Source: Sphingomonas bacterium | GTDB lineage: Bacteria; Pseudomonadota; Alphaproteobacteria; Sphingomonadales; Sphingomonadaceae | Assembly: GCA_026785965.1 (NCBI GenBank) | Contig: JAJAYY010000008.1 | Coordinates: forward strand, 1-11,992 | Direction of reading: 5' to 3' | Length of the DNA: 11,992 nucleotides | Shown: positions 1-7,005 of the stretch, one piece after another | Position numbering within the stretch: the first letter of the stretch is position 1 | How the letters are laid out: every line of letters begins with the position of its first letter | Program-made: the position numbers and the translations under genes | Notes under the pieces: generated by a model | The model's database searches: none | What the model saw: only the letters and a program-made list of their open reading frames with translations | What the model was told of the DNA's origin: nothing

Positions 1-476
1 GGCTGCACCTGCGGACGATGGCGCTTGCTTACCCTTCGTCGATCGCCGAGATCGAGATGTCGATGGTCCGCGTGGCGCGCGCGCTCGGCGATCGCCATCG
101 CGCCGATGGGTGGCGGCGACGACTGGCGGTGCTGCGCGGCTCGCCCTTGCTCCAGCGCGATGCGATTTTCCTGTCGGGGGGCGGGATTAGCTTGGCCGCG
201 GGATCGCTTGGGGCGCAATGGATGGCGCTCGCGGGGATGCGCCAGCGGGCGCTGCCCGGCGCGCGGGCCACGCTCGAGAAATTGGCAACCGCGCCGCCGC
301 AGATCCTGCTGCGCTCGACTTATCGTCGCGCCCAGCCCTCGCTCGGCCAGCGCTGGCTCGATCATCCGCTGGCGCGGCGATCGGCAGCGCGGGCGATCGA
401 CACCGATGGCCGCCCGTGGACCTGCGCCGGACCGTTGATGGTACAAGAAATCGAGCGATTGCGGGGTCTTCGATGA
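1..476 (+). CDS. ABC importer substrate-binding protein, BtuF/FecB-like (C-terminal part)
   Basis: The reading frame is open from the left edge (frame starting at base 3) to TGA at 474-476, so the N-terminus with any signal peptide lies outside the window. About 157 residues are visible. They resemble the C-terminal lobe of periplasmic binding proteins that feed BtuC/FecD-type importers: a stretch like 'PSSIAEIEMSMVRVARALG' corresponds to the linker helix region, followed by a second-lobe segment with 'LAGMRQRALPG', 'TYRRAQPSLGQRWLDHPL', and a final 'WTCAGPLMVQEIERL' close to the WTCGxP ending of this family. The role would be to capture a metal chelate or corrinoid in the periplasm and pass it to the permease encoded next. 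Its stop codon overlaps the permease start (ATGA), which shows an operon. The family call rests on these motifs and on the two following genes. Substrate unknown. Confidence 0.7.
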   Translation, partial: LHLRTMALAYPSSIAEIEMSMVRVARALGDRHRADGWRRRLAVLRGSPLLQRDAIFLSGGGISLAAGSLGAQWMALAGMRQRALPGARATLEKLATAPPQILLRSTYRRAQPSLGQRWLDHPLARRSAARAIDTDGRPWTCAGPLMVQEIERLRGLR

Positions 477-1417
477 GGTTGCTCGCCTTTATCATGATGC
501 TGGTGGTGGCGGCGTTTCACTTGCTGTCGCCGCTTGCGTCGCTCAGGATCGACCCCGATCTCGGGCGCCTTTTGCTGGTCGAATTGCGTCTGCCGCGAAC
601 CCTGCTCGTGCTTGGCTATGGCGCGGTGCTGGGGTTGAGCGGAGCCGCGCTCCAGGCAGTGTTCGCCAATCCGCTCGCTTCGCCCGATATCAGCGGTGCA
701 TCGAGCGGCGCGGCGCTGGGCGCGGTGCTCGGCGGTTATTGGCTTGGGCTGGCGCAACCGCTGGCGTTGGCGGCGTGCGGTGCGGCGGGGGCGTTGGCGG
801 CGATGCTGCTGCTGGTGACACTGGCAGGGCGCCGCGCCGATCCCGCCACTTTGCTCCTCGCCGGTCTGGCGATCGCGCTCGCGGCCGGCGCTGCAACCAG
901 CCTCGCGCTTGCGCTCGCTCCCTCGCCGTTCGCCTTTTACGATGCGTTCGACTGGCTGATGGGCAGCGTCGTCGACCGCAGCCTCGGCCAGGCACTGGCG
1001 GCGCTGATCCCGGCGGCGGTCGCCGGGGCATTGCTGCTGCGCCGCGCTCATCCGCTTGACCTGGTCGCGCTCGGCGAAGACGTCGCCGCGTCGCTCGGCC
1101 ACCGCCCCCGACGCCTCGCGCTTGAAGTGATCCTGCTGTCGGCGATTGCGGTCGGGGCGTGCGTCGCGGTGGCGGGAGCAATCGGGTTCGTCGGGCTGGT
1201 CGCGCCGGTGCTCGCCCGGCGCCTGACCCGCGGCCACCCCGGCCAGGCGATGGTCCCGGCGGCGATCCTCGGCGCACTGCTGCTGACGCTGGCGGACCTC
1301 GCCGTGCGCAGCATCCCGCTCGACCGGCCGATCCCGCTCGGGGTGATCACGGCGTTGTTCGGGACGCCCTTGTTCATCGCCCTGATCGTGACGATGCGCC
1401 GCGGGGTGGCGTCATGA
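473..1417 (+). CDS. BtuC/FecD-type ABC transporter permease
   Basis: This 314-residue membrane protein forms the channel of an importer for iron chelates, haem or cobalamin in the inner membrane. It is almost wholly hydrophobic, with many predicted helices. The N-terminal part has the family block 'LRLPRTLLVLGYGAVLGLSG' followed by 'ALQAVFANPLASPDISGASS', and the C-terminal part has 'GAIGFVGLVAPVLARRLTRG' (the coupling-helix region that meets the ATPase) and 'PIPLGVITALFGTPLFIAL'. Length is close to the usual 320-350 residues. I chose ATG 473 because it overlaps the stop of the preceding gene as ATGA (473-476) and gives a proper hydrophobic N-terminus; the frame is open further upstream, but that extension lies inside the preceding gene. 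Its stop overlaps the ATPase start in the same way (1414-1417), so the three genes are probably translationally coupled. Confidence 0.92.
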   Translation: MRLLAFIMMLVVAAFHLLSPLASLRIDPDLGRLLLVELRLPRTLLVLGYGAVLGLSGAALQAVFANPLASPDISGASSGAALGAVLGGYWLGLAQPLALAACGAAGALAAMLLLVTLAGRRADPATLLLAGLAIALAAGAATSLALALAPSPFAFYDAFDWLMGSVVDRSLGQALAALIPAAVAGALLLRRAHPLDLVALGEDVAASLGHRPRRLALEVILLSAIAVGACVAVAGAIGFVGLVAPVLARRLTRGHPGQAMVPAAILGALLLTLADLAVRSIPLDRPIPLGVITALFGTPLFIALIVTMRRGVAS

Positions 1418-2139
1418 CGTCACTCGCCGCGACCGGAGTTGGCATAGTATCGCGCCTGCTCACCAGCGATCTGGCGGTCGATGCCGGTCAGATGGTCGCG
1501 CTGGTCGGGCCCAATGGCGGCGGCAAGACCAGCCTGCTGCGCGCGCTCGCCCGGGTCGAGCATGCCGCGGGCACGGTCTTGATCGACGGCGAGGATATCG
1601 ACGCGTTGGGCGAAGCCCGCCGTCGCCGCTTGCTCGCTTTCCTTCCCGCCTCACGCGAGGTCGGATGGCCGATCGCTGCACGCGACGTGATCGCGCTCGG
1701 CCTCGCGCGGCGAGACGCGGCACGGGTCGACGAACTGATCACCCTGCTCGAGCTTGGCGCGCTAGCCGAACGACCGATCAACATGCTGTCGACCGGCGAG
1801 CGCGCGCGAGTCCTGCTGGCGCGTGCGCTTGCCGCCCGGCCGAAGCTGCTCCTGCTCGACGAGCCATTCGCCAACCTCGAGCCTTATTGGGTGTTGCGGC
1901 TGATCGAGATTTTGCGGGACCTCGCTGACGACGGCACGATGGTGCTGGTCGCGCTCCACGACTTGGCACAGCTTGATGCGTTCGACCGCGCGCTATTGAT
2001 TGCCGAGGGCCGGATCCAGATCGACGAAACACCCGCCAGCCTGGTCGCCAGCGAGCGCTTCAAAACCATTTTCCGCCTTCGCCGAGAGGACGGAAAATGG
2101 GCGATCAAGCGCTCGGCGGGTCGGCGATCATCGCGGTGA
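1414..2139 (+). CDS. ABC importer ATPase, BtuD/FhuC-like, with altered Q-loop
   Basis: This 241-residue cytoplasmic ATPase would power the BtuC-type permease encoded just upstream. Visible motifs are Walker A GPNGGGKT (32-39), signature LSTGE (125-129), Walker B LLLLDE (145-150, D149/E150), D-loop-like ANLEP and H-loop H182 in LVALHD. Two elements are unusual. The position of the Q-loop glutamine (LPQ in FhuC) reads LPA, with A79. No aromatic A-loop residue is visible before Walker A. The signature has T in place of the usual first G after LS. The ATP-hydrolysing residues themselves are intact, so the protein is probably active. The start is ATG 1414, in an ATGA overlap with the permease. The final 35 bp overlap the 3' end of convergent fabZ, and the last ~88 bp hold a nested inverted repeat described separately. 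Confidence 0.9.
   Translation: MTSLAATGVGIVSRLLTSDLAVDAGQMVALVGPNGGGKTSLLRALARVEHAAGTVLIDGEDIDALGEARRRRLLAFLPASREVGWPIAARDVIALGLARRDAARVDELITLLELGALAERPINMLSTGERARVLLARALAARPKLLLLDEPFANLEPYWVLRLIEILRDLADDGTMVLVALHDLAQLDAFDRALLIAEGRIQIDETPASLVASERFKTIFRLRREDGKWAIKRSAGRRSSR
2052..2115. repeat. Nested inverted repeat at convergent gene ends
   Basis: Two perfect inverted repeats lie one inside the other. The outer arms are CGAGCGCTT (2052-2060) and AAGCGCTCG (2107-2115), 9 bp. The inner arms are CCATTTTCCG (2066-2075) and CGGAAAATGG (2091-2100), 10 bp, with a 15-nt loop. Internal spacers are 5 and 6 nt. The element sits in the 3' end of the ATPase gene and its right side enters the stop codon of fabZ. 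It is too regular to be explained by codon choice alone. Confidence 0.8.
2062..2100 (-). terminator. Probable rho-independent terminator of the tsf-fabZ operon
   Basis: Read on the - strand, the 10-bp inner stem (2100-2091 with 2075-2066, 15-nt loop) is followed directly by TTTT (2065-2062). The stem begins 4 nt after the fabZ stop codon, the usual place for an intrinsic terminator. The T-tract is short (4) and then interrupted by G, so efficiency may be moderate. Read on the + strand the stem is preceded by AAAA and followed by GCGATC, so it would not terminate the ABC operon. The site lies inside the ATPase coding region. Confidence 0.65.
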
Positions 2140-2596
2140 ACTTGGCCTCGGCGGCGAGTTTTCCGTCGACCGAGGCACGACCGGCGAACTTGCACACGCT
2201 GGCCCGCTGCTGGACGAATTCGACTTCAAGCGTGAGCAGGCAGCCGGGTTCGACCGGCAAGCGGAACTTGGCCTCCTCAATGGCCATGAAATAGACCAGT
2301 TTGCCGCTGTCGGCGAGGCCGAGGCTTTCGACCGCGAGCACCCCCGCCGCCTGCGCCAGCGCCTCGACGATCAGCACGCCGGGCATGATCGGGCGACCGG
2401 GGAAATGCCCCTGGAAGAAACCTTCGTTAAAGGTCACCGCCTTGATCGCGCGGATCGACCGGTCGAGGACCAATTCCTCGACCCGGTCGACCAGCAGCAT
2501 CGGATAACGATGCGGCAGCGCCGCCATCACCCGCCGGATATCGAGCGGTGCCCGCATCGAACCGGGGATGGCGGCGGCTGGGGTTGCCTCGCTCAC
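2105..2596 (-). CDS. fabZ: 3-hydroxyacyl-ACP dehydratase FabZ
   Basis: FabZ dehydrates (3R)-hydroxyacyl-ACP to trans-2-enoyl-ACP in cytoplasmic fatty-acid elongation. The 163-residue product has the single hot-dog fold of the family. The substrate-tunnel segment [12 protein letters not shown] is at 28-39. The catalytic His is H64 in FFQGHFPG, and the catalytic Glu is E78 in [10 protein letters not shown], spaced 14 residues as in E. coli FabZ. The start is GTG at 2596-2594, overlapping the skp stop as GTGA. ATG at 2557 (residue 14) is an alternative that would still keep the whole domain. In E. coli, lpxD lies between skp and fabZ and lpxA/lpxB follow; here skp abuts fabZ and the operon then ends. 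The 3' end overlaps the convergent ATPase gene by 35 bp. Confidence 0.96.
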   Translation of the reverse strand: MSEATPAAAIPGSMRAPLDIRRVMAALPHRYPMLLVDRVEELVLDRSIRAIKAVTFNEGFFQGHFPGRPIMPGVLIVEALAQAAGVLAVESLGLADSGKLVYFMAIEEAKFRLPVEPGCLLTLEVEFVQQRASVCKFAGRASVDGKLAAEAKFTAMIADPPSA

Positions 2597-3180
2597 CGAC
2601 CCTTGGGAGCCGGCGCCGCGGCCTGTGCCGGCGCCGTGGTGCCGAGCGTGGTCAGGCTGGCGTTGAGCCCGGCAATGACGTCAGTGGTGACATCGAGCGC
2701 CGGCGCAAAGCGCACGACGTTCGCGGCATCGACCATCACCGAAGCACCGCGCCGGGCGAGGACACTGGTCAACACCCCATCGAGCTTGGCGCCGATCTGC
2801 TGGAGAACATATTGGCGGTTGCGCTGAAAGGTCTGCTCGCGGCCCTGGAGCTGACGCTGCGCGTCGGCCTGCTTCTTTTCGAACGCCTGAGCCCGCGCCG
2901 CGAGCGCCGCATCGGGCTGCTTGCCAGCAAGCGCGTTGACTGCGGTCTGAATTGAATTCGCCTCGTTGCGGAGCGAGGTTTCGAGCGAAGTCTGAAGCGC
3001 CTTGAGGCTGTTGACCTGGACTTCGAGCTGATTGAGCGCAGTCTTGCAGGCGTTGCACTGCGAAGTCGCGCGCTGGACATCGACTACGGCGACAATCGCT
3101 TGCGGAATCGCCTGCGCCGAAGCGGCAGTCGGCACAAAGAACAGAGCGGCAGCGGCCGCCGAAAGGAGGAATTTGGTCAT
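2593..3180 (-). CDS. skp: Periplasmic OmpH/Skp-family chaperone
   Basis: Skp holds unfolded outer-membrane proteins in the periplasm for delivery to the BAM complex. The 195-residue product starts with a signal peptide ([22 protein letters not shown], probable cleavage after A22). Next comes the short strand [11 protein letters not shown] typical of the OmpH family, then a long charged, Gln/Ala-rich helical region (about 46-140) expected to form the coiled-coil tentacle, a C-terminal body segment, and an Ala/Pro-rich tail. A CNAC (CxxC) motif at C42-C45 sits at the base of the first helix, which is absent from E. coli Skp. I chose ATG 3180 because it begins the signal peptide and overlaps the bamA stop by one base (TGATG); the frame is open upstream but runs into bamA. 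Its own stop overlaps the fabZ GTG (GTGA). Position directly after bamA supports the call. Confidence 0.88.
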   Translation of the reverse strand: MTKFLLSAAAAALFFVPTAASAQAIPQAIVAVVDVQRATSQCNACKTALNQLEVQVNSLKALQTSLETSLRNEANSIQTAVNALAGKQPDAALAARAQAFEKKQADAQRQLQGREQTFQRNRQYVLQQIGAKLDGVLTSVLARRGASVMVDAANVVRFAPALDVTTDVIAGLNASLTTLGTTAPAQAAAPAPKGR

Positions 3181-5798
3181 CAGAATTGAGTCCCTACATT
3201 GAATGAAAAGAGCTTGGTGTCGTCGCCTTCCTGCTTGAGCAGGGCCTTGGCGATATCGATGCGCAGCGGTCCGAACGGCGATACCCAATTGACGCCGATG
3301 CCGACCGACAAGCGCGGCTTGAACGAATCGCCAAGTAGGCGTTCGCGCACGCCGTTGGAACGCGTCGAGCCGACCGGGCAGACAAACCCTGCGGCAAGGA
3401 TCTGGGTTGAAACCTTGGTTACACTATCGATGCAATAGCCGATGATGTTGGTCAGGTTGGGCGCCTTGATGTTCCACACCGATCCGGCATCGATGTACGC
3501 CGAGGGTCGCAGGCCGAGGCTGCGCAAGCCCGACGAGAGCGGGAATTCGACCTCGAGCCGGCCCATGTAATAAGCCCGCCCGCCGAGCGCGTCGGATTCG
3601 GTCGCAGTATCGAATTCGGCGACCCCGGCGTCATTGTAGCGCGCGCGCTGAATGCGCGGGCCGATGCCGCGAATGTCGAACCCGCGCAACTGGGCGCCGA
3701 AGAAGCGGTCGGTAATGCGTACCGCATCGCGGCCATCGCGACCTTGGCTGAGCGGGTGGATATAGCCGCCCTCGGCGTGGGCCGAGAGCACGAAACCCGC
3801 GGGAAGCGCAATATATTTGGTCGCATCGGCGCGGGTGCGGATATATTTCACGTCGCCGAGAACGCCGGCGAAATCCTGGCTGATCCACATCCGCTGACCA
3901 CGCGAAGCGCGGATCCCGTTGGTGTTGTCGAACCCCAGCGTGTAGCCGACCGATGAGGTGATCCGCCCGCCAAGCTCATCGCACAGATAGGTTCCCGCCT
4001 TGAGCGGATCGCACTCCAGACCGCGCGGGCCGGTGCCATCGAGATCGGTGTAAAAGCTGTCCTTGCTGAGCGTGATCTTGTCGCGCACGAGCGAGTAGCG
4101 GGTCCCGAGCGAGAGAAATTCGGTGATCGGGAAGCCGAGACGAAGCCCGCCGCCGTTCGAGGCCTGCGAATAGGTCGTGCGGCGTTCATTGCCGACAAAA
4201 TTGAAGCTGTTGTAATCGCGGCGGTAGATTTCGCCGCCGAGCAGGATCTGCCGGTCGAACAGATAGGGATCGCTGAACCCGAGTGAGGCCGAGCGTGAAT
4301 AACGCGACCAATTGAGCCCGGCGGTCGCGGTCTGTCCCTTGCCCATGAAATTGCGCTGCGTGATCGACGCCGAAGCGACGCTCTTCTCAAGGCTAGAATA
4401 GCCCGCCGAGAGCTGCAACTCGCCGGTCGATTTTTCCTCGATATCGACTCCAAGCACGACCTGGTCGGGCGCCGAGCCGGGGGTCTGCTTGATCTCAAGC
4501 TTGTCTTGGAAAAAGCCGAGGCTCTGAATCCGGTCCTGGCTGCGCTTGACCTTGAGGCTGTTGAAGGCGTCGCCCTCATTGAGGCGGAATTCGCGGCGCA
4601 CGACCTTGTCGCGGGTCACGGTGTTGCCCTGAATATCGATCCGCTCGACATAAACGCGCTGCGATTCGCCGATTTCGATCGCAATGTTCATGATCTTGGT
4701 GGCTGGGTCGCGATTGTAGCGCGGGCTGACTTCGGCAAAAGCATAACCCTTGATCCCGGCAACCTCACCCAGGCCGGTGACGATGTCCTTGATCTTCTTG
4801 GCGTCGAACCAGTCGCCTTCCTTGATCCGGACGAGGCGCATCATCTGCTCCGGGGTGAAATCGCGCAATTCGCTCTGCGCCTCGATCTTGCCGAACTTGT
4901 AGCGCGGGCCTTCCTCGACGACGTAGGTAATGACGAAATCGCGGCGGTCCGGGGTCAGTTCGGCGAGCGCAGACACGACGCGGAAGTCGGCATAGCCCTG
5001 GGTCAGATAGAAAGCGCGCAGCTTCTGCTGATCGGCGGCGAGGCGATCGGGATCATAGCTGTCATTCGACTTGAAGAAGCCAAGCACGCCGCCGGCTTCC
5101 TTGGTGTACATTTCCTTTTGCAGCCGGCCGTCGGAAAATTGGTCGTTGCCGAGGATGTTGATCGCCCGGATTTTCGATTTGTCGCCCTCGTTGATTTCAA
5201 ACACCAGATCGACGCGATTTTGGTCGAGCTGGACGGTCTTGGGCTCTACCGTCGCGGCAAAGCGGCCCTGGCGTTTGTACAATTCGATAATCCGCTCGAC
5301 GTCCGCGCGGACCTTCGAGCGGGTAAAGATCTGTCGCGGCGCGAGCCGGATTTCGGGCTGGATCTTGTCGTCCTTGATCTTCTTATTGCCTTCAAGGACG
5401 ATGCGATTGATGACCGGATTTTCGCGCACCGTGATCGTCAGATTGCCGGTGTCGGCACCCGAGATCACCACGTCGGCGAACAACTCGGTGGCATAAAGAT
5501 CCTTGAGCGCGCTATCGAGCGTTTCGGCGGTATAGGACTGGCCCGGAACGAGATTGGCATAGCTACGAATCGTTTCGGGCTCGAGACGTTCGGCACCGAC
5601 CACGCGTACACTGCGGATCGTGCCGGATGCAGCGCCCGACGGCGCCGGCGCGGCGGTCTGGGCCTCAAGCGGAGTGGCGACCGTTGCCGGGGCCGAGGCA
5701 TCCTGGGCGAGCGTCGGAGTTGCCCAGCCGCCGAGGATAGTGCCGACGAGCAATATGCCGCCGACGCGCTTGGAAATGGTGTTGGTGCTGGAAGTCAC
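3180..5798 (-). CDS. bamA: Outer-membrane protein assembly factor BamA
   Basis: BamA is the essential Omp85 barrel that folds and inserts outer-membrane proteins. The 872-residue product begins with a signal peptide (hydrophobic VGGILLVGTILGGWATPTLA, cleavage near A31), then an Ala/Pro-rich linker to about 59. Five POTRA repeats follow from about 60 to 430, each starting with a strand such as VRVVGAERLEPETI, IVLEGNKKIKDDKI, INILGNDQFSDGRL or IDIQGNTVTRDKVV. The 16-strand barrel takes up the rest, with the lid-loop motif LRGFDIRGIGPR (the VRGF/Y motif) and a terminal Phe in FSFNVGTQF, the insertion signal. I chose GTG 5798: the frame opens further up only from a TTG at 5882 that would put 28 non-signal-like residues in front. 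Four cysteines in the barrel form two close pairs. The stop overlaps the skp ATG by one base. Confidence 0.96.
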   Translation of the reverse strand: MTSSTNTISKRVGGILLVGTILGGWATPTLAQDASAPATVATPLEAQTAAPAPSGAASGTIRSVRVVGAERLEPETIRSYANLVPGQSYTAETLDSALKDLYATELFADVVISGADTGNLTITVRENPVINRIVLEGNKKIKDDKIQPEIRLAPRQIFTRSKVRADVERIIELYKRQGRFAATVEPKTVQLDQNRVDLVFEINEGDKSKIRAINILGNDQFSDGRLQKEMYTKEAGGVLGFFKSNDSYDPDRLAADQQKLRAFYLTQGYADFRVVSALAELTPDRRDFVITYVVEEGPRYKFGKIEAQSELRDFTPEQMMRLVRIKEGDWFDAKKIKDIVTGLGEVAGIKGYAFAEVSPRYNRDPATKIMNIAIEIGESQRVYVERIDIQGNTVTRDKVVRREFRLNEGDAFNSLKVKRSQDRIQSLGFFQDKLEIKQTPGSAPDQVVLGVDIEEKSTGELQLSAGYSSLEKSVASASITQRNFMGKGQTATAGLNWSRYSRSASLGFSDPYLFDRQILLGGEIYRRDYNSFNFVGNERRTTYSQASNGGGLRLGFPITEFLSLGTRYSLVRDKITLSKDSFYTDLDGTGPRGLECDPLKAGTYLCDELGGRITSSVGYTLGFDNTNGIRASRGQRMWISQDFAGVLGDVKYIRTRADATKYIALPAGFVLSAHAEGGYIHPLSQGRDGRDAVRITDRFFGAQLRGFDIRGIGPRIQRARYNDAGVAEFDTATESDALGGRAYYMGRLEVEFPLSSGLRSLGLRPSAYIDAGSVWNIKAPNLTNIIGYCIDSVTKVSTQILAAGFVCPVGSTRSNGVRERLLGDSFKPRLSVGIGVNWVSPFGPLRIDIAKALLKQEGDDTKLFSFNVGTQF

Positions 5799-5818
5799 GC
5801 GTCCCCGCCTAAATGCTG

Positions 5819-5843
5819 GGGCGCAACCCCTTGAGGTGCGCCC
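5819..5843 (-). other. Inverted repeat in rseP-bamA gap (possible mRNA hairpin)
   Basis: In the 76-bp gap between rseP and bamA, GGGCGCA (5819-5825) and TGCGCCC (5837-5843) form a perfect 7-bp stem with an 11-nt loop. It lies about 20 nt upstream of the bamA GTG. No T-tract follows on the - strand, so it is not a standard terminator. It could be a processing or stability structure, or affect bamA translation. Function is inference. Confidence 0.4.
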
Positions 5844-5874
5844 GGTTGTACCCGCTAGCCCTGCCCCAACGGCC

Positions 5875-7005
5875 TTAGCCAATCAAGCGTCCAAGTCGGT
5901 CAAACAGGCCGATTGAGGCGAGATCGTTGGCCGTGGCGAACAAAAGCAGTGCCAGGAGGAACGCTAGCCCTCCTCGAAACGCCCAGTCCTGCGCCCGCGC
6001 GCTGACCGGACGGCGACGAACCGCCTCGGCAGCGTAAAACAGCAAGTGGCCGCCATCGAGCATCGGGATTGGCAACAGGTTGATGAATCCCAGATTAATC
6101 GAGAACAATGCGAGCAATTGAATGAACTCAAACGGACCGAGGCTGGCTTGCTGCCCGGCGATCTGCGCCATCTTCAACGGGCCGCCCAAATCCTTGGTCG
6201 AACGCGCGCCGGTAATGATCTGCCCCAGCCCATCGACCATCGAGCCGGTCAGCGCGGCGGTATAGCGCACCGCTTCGGGCAGCAGCGCTCCAAGCGCCGG
6301 GCGTTCGAGCACCCGGCCGATCGGCATTACGCCGAGCAGGCCGATCTCATATGGCTGGCCGAACTCGTCGACCTGGCGATCGCGCGCGAGGGTCACCGCG
6401 ACCGTTCGGATGGAGCCGCCGCGATCGACTGCCAGGTCGATGCGCTGCCCTGGCCGAATGGCGACCACTCGGCGCAGATCCTCGAAGCTGGTGATGGTTT
6501 CGCCCGCCGCCTCGACGATCCGGTCGCCCTTGGCGAGCGCGACCCGCGCGGCCGCGCTGCCCGACTGGACCACCTCGACCACAGCAGGAGTGCGCGGCAT
6601 GCCGAACGTGGCGAAGAAGAACATGAAGATCGCGATTGCGAGGAGGAAATTGGCGAGCGGGCCGGCGAGCACGATCAGGAAGCGCTGCCACACCGGCTTG
6701 AATTGGAAGGCGCGCGCACGGTCGGCCTCGGAGACTTGGTCGAGGTCGGCAGCTTGGCTCGCCGGATTCATGTCGCCGACGAATTTGACGTAGCCGCCAA
6801 GCGGCAGCCAGCCGATTTTCCAGCGCGTCCCTTGCTTGTCGGTCCAGCCGATGATCTCGCGCCCGAACCCGATCGAAAAGGTTTCGGCGCCGACCCCGCA
6901 CCAGCGTGCGACAAGGTAATGGCCCAACTCGTGGATGAACACGAGCGGGCCGATCGCGGCGATGAACGCGACGATCACAAACCATAAGGGCGGCTGGGCG
7001 AGCAT
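5875..7005 (-). CDS. rseP: RseP/MmpA-type site-2 intramembrane metalloprotease
   Basis: This inner-membrane zinc protease cuts transmembrane segments, such as anti-sigma factors, after a first periplasmic cut. The 376-residue product has the zinc motif HELGH (25-29) in the first membrane helix, a conserved GWLPLGGYVKF loop, a second helix with GPLANF (115-120), a PDZ domain at about 138-210, and the third ligand motif NLLPIPMLDG (309-318, Asp ligand D317), followed by a final membrane helix. Only one PDZ domain is evident, against two in the 450-residue E. coli RseP; the length is closer to alphaproteobacterial MmpA-type members. The start is ATG 7005, overlapping the dxr stop by one base (TGATG). 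Its substrate here is unknown, as no anti-sigma gene is in the window. Position between dxr and bamA is the standard one. Confidence 0.94.
   Translation of the reverse strand: MLAQPPLWFVIVAFIAAIGPLVFIHELGHYLVARWCGVGAETFSIGFGREIIGWTDKQGTRWKIGWLPLGGYVKFVGDMNPASQAADLDQVSEADRARAFQFKPVWQRFLIVLAGPLANFLLAIAIFMFFFATFGMPRTPAVVEVVQSGSAAARVALAKGDRIVEAAGETITSFEDLRRVVAIRPGQRIDLAVDRGGSIRTVAVTLARDRQVDEFGQPYEIGLLGVMPIGRVLERPALGALLPEAVRYTAALTGSMVDGLGQIITGARSTKDLGGPLKMAQIAGQQASLGPFEFIQLLALFSINLGFINLLPIPMLDGGHLLFYAAEAVRRRPVSARAQDWAFRGGLAFLLALLLFATANDLASIGLFDRLGRLIG

Noticed and set aside
2147..2162. Possible + strand terminator after the ATPase: CTCG-GCGG-CGAG followed by TTTT
   Set aside because: The position, 7 nt after the stop, is right, but the stem is only 4 bp and lies in the fabZ coding region; too weak to call.
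4506..5834. Long open frame on the + strand opposite bamA (442 codons)
   Set aside because: It mirrors the codon structure of bamA on the other strand, shows no family motif and has no ribosome site; long antisense frames are expected in GC-rich genes.
5828..5880. Promoter for bamA in the rseP-bamA gap
   Set aside because: TACAAC resembles a -10 box, but the nearest TTGGGG is only 13 nt away and no better -35 is present.
5799..5882. Upstream extension of bamA to 5882
   Set aside because: That start is TTG, overlaps the rseP stop and adds 28 residues without signal-peptide character, while GTG 5798 gives a normal signal peptide.
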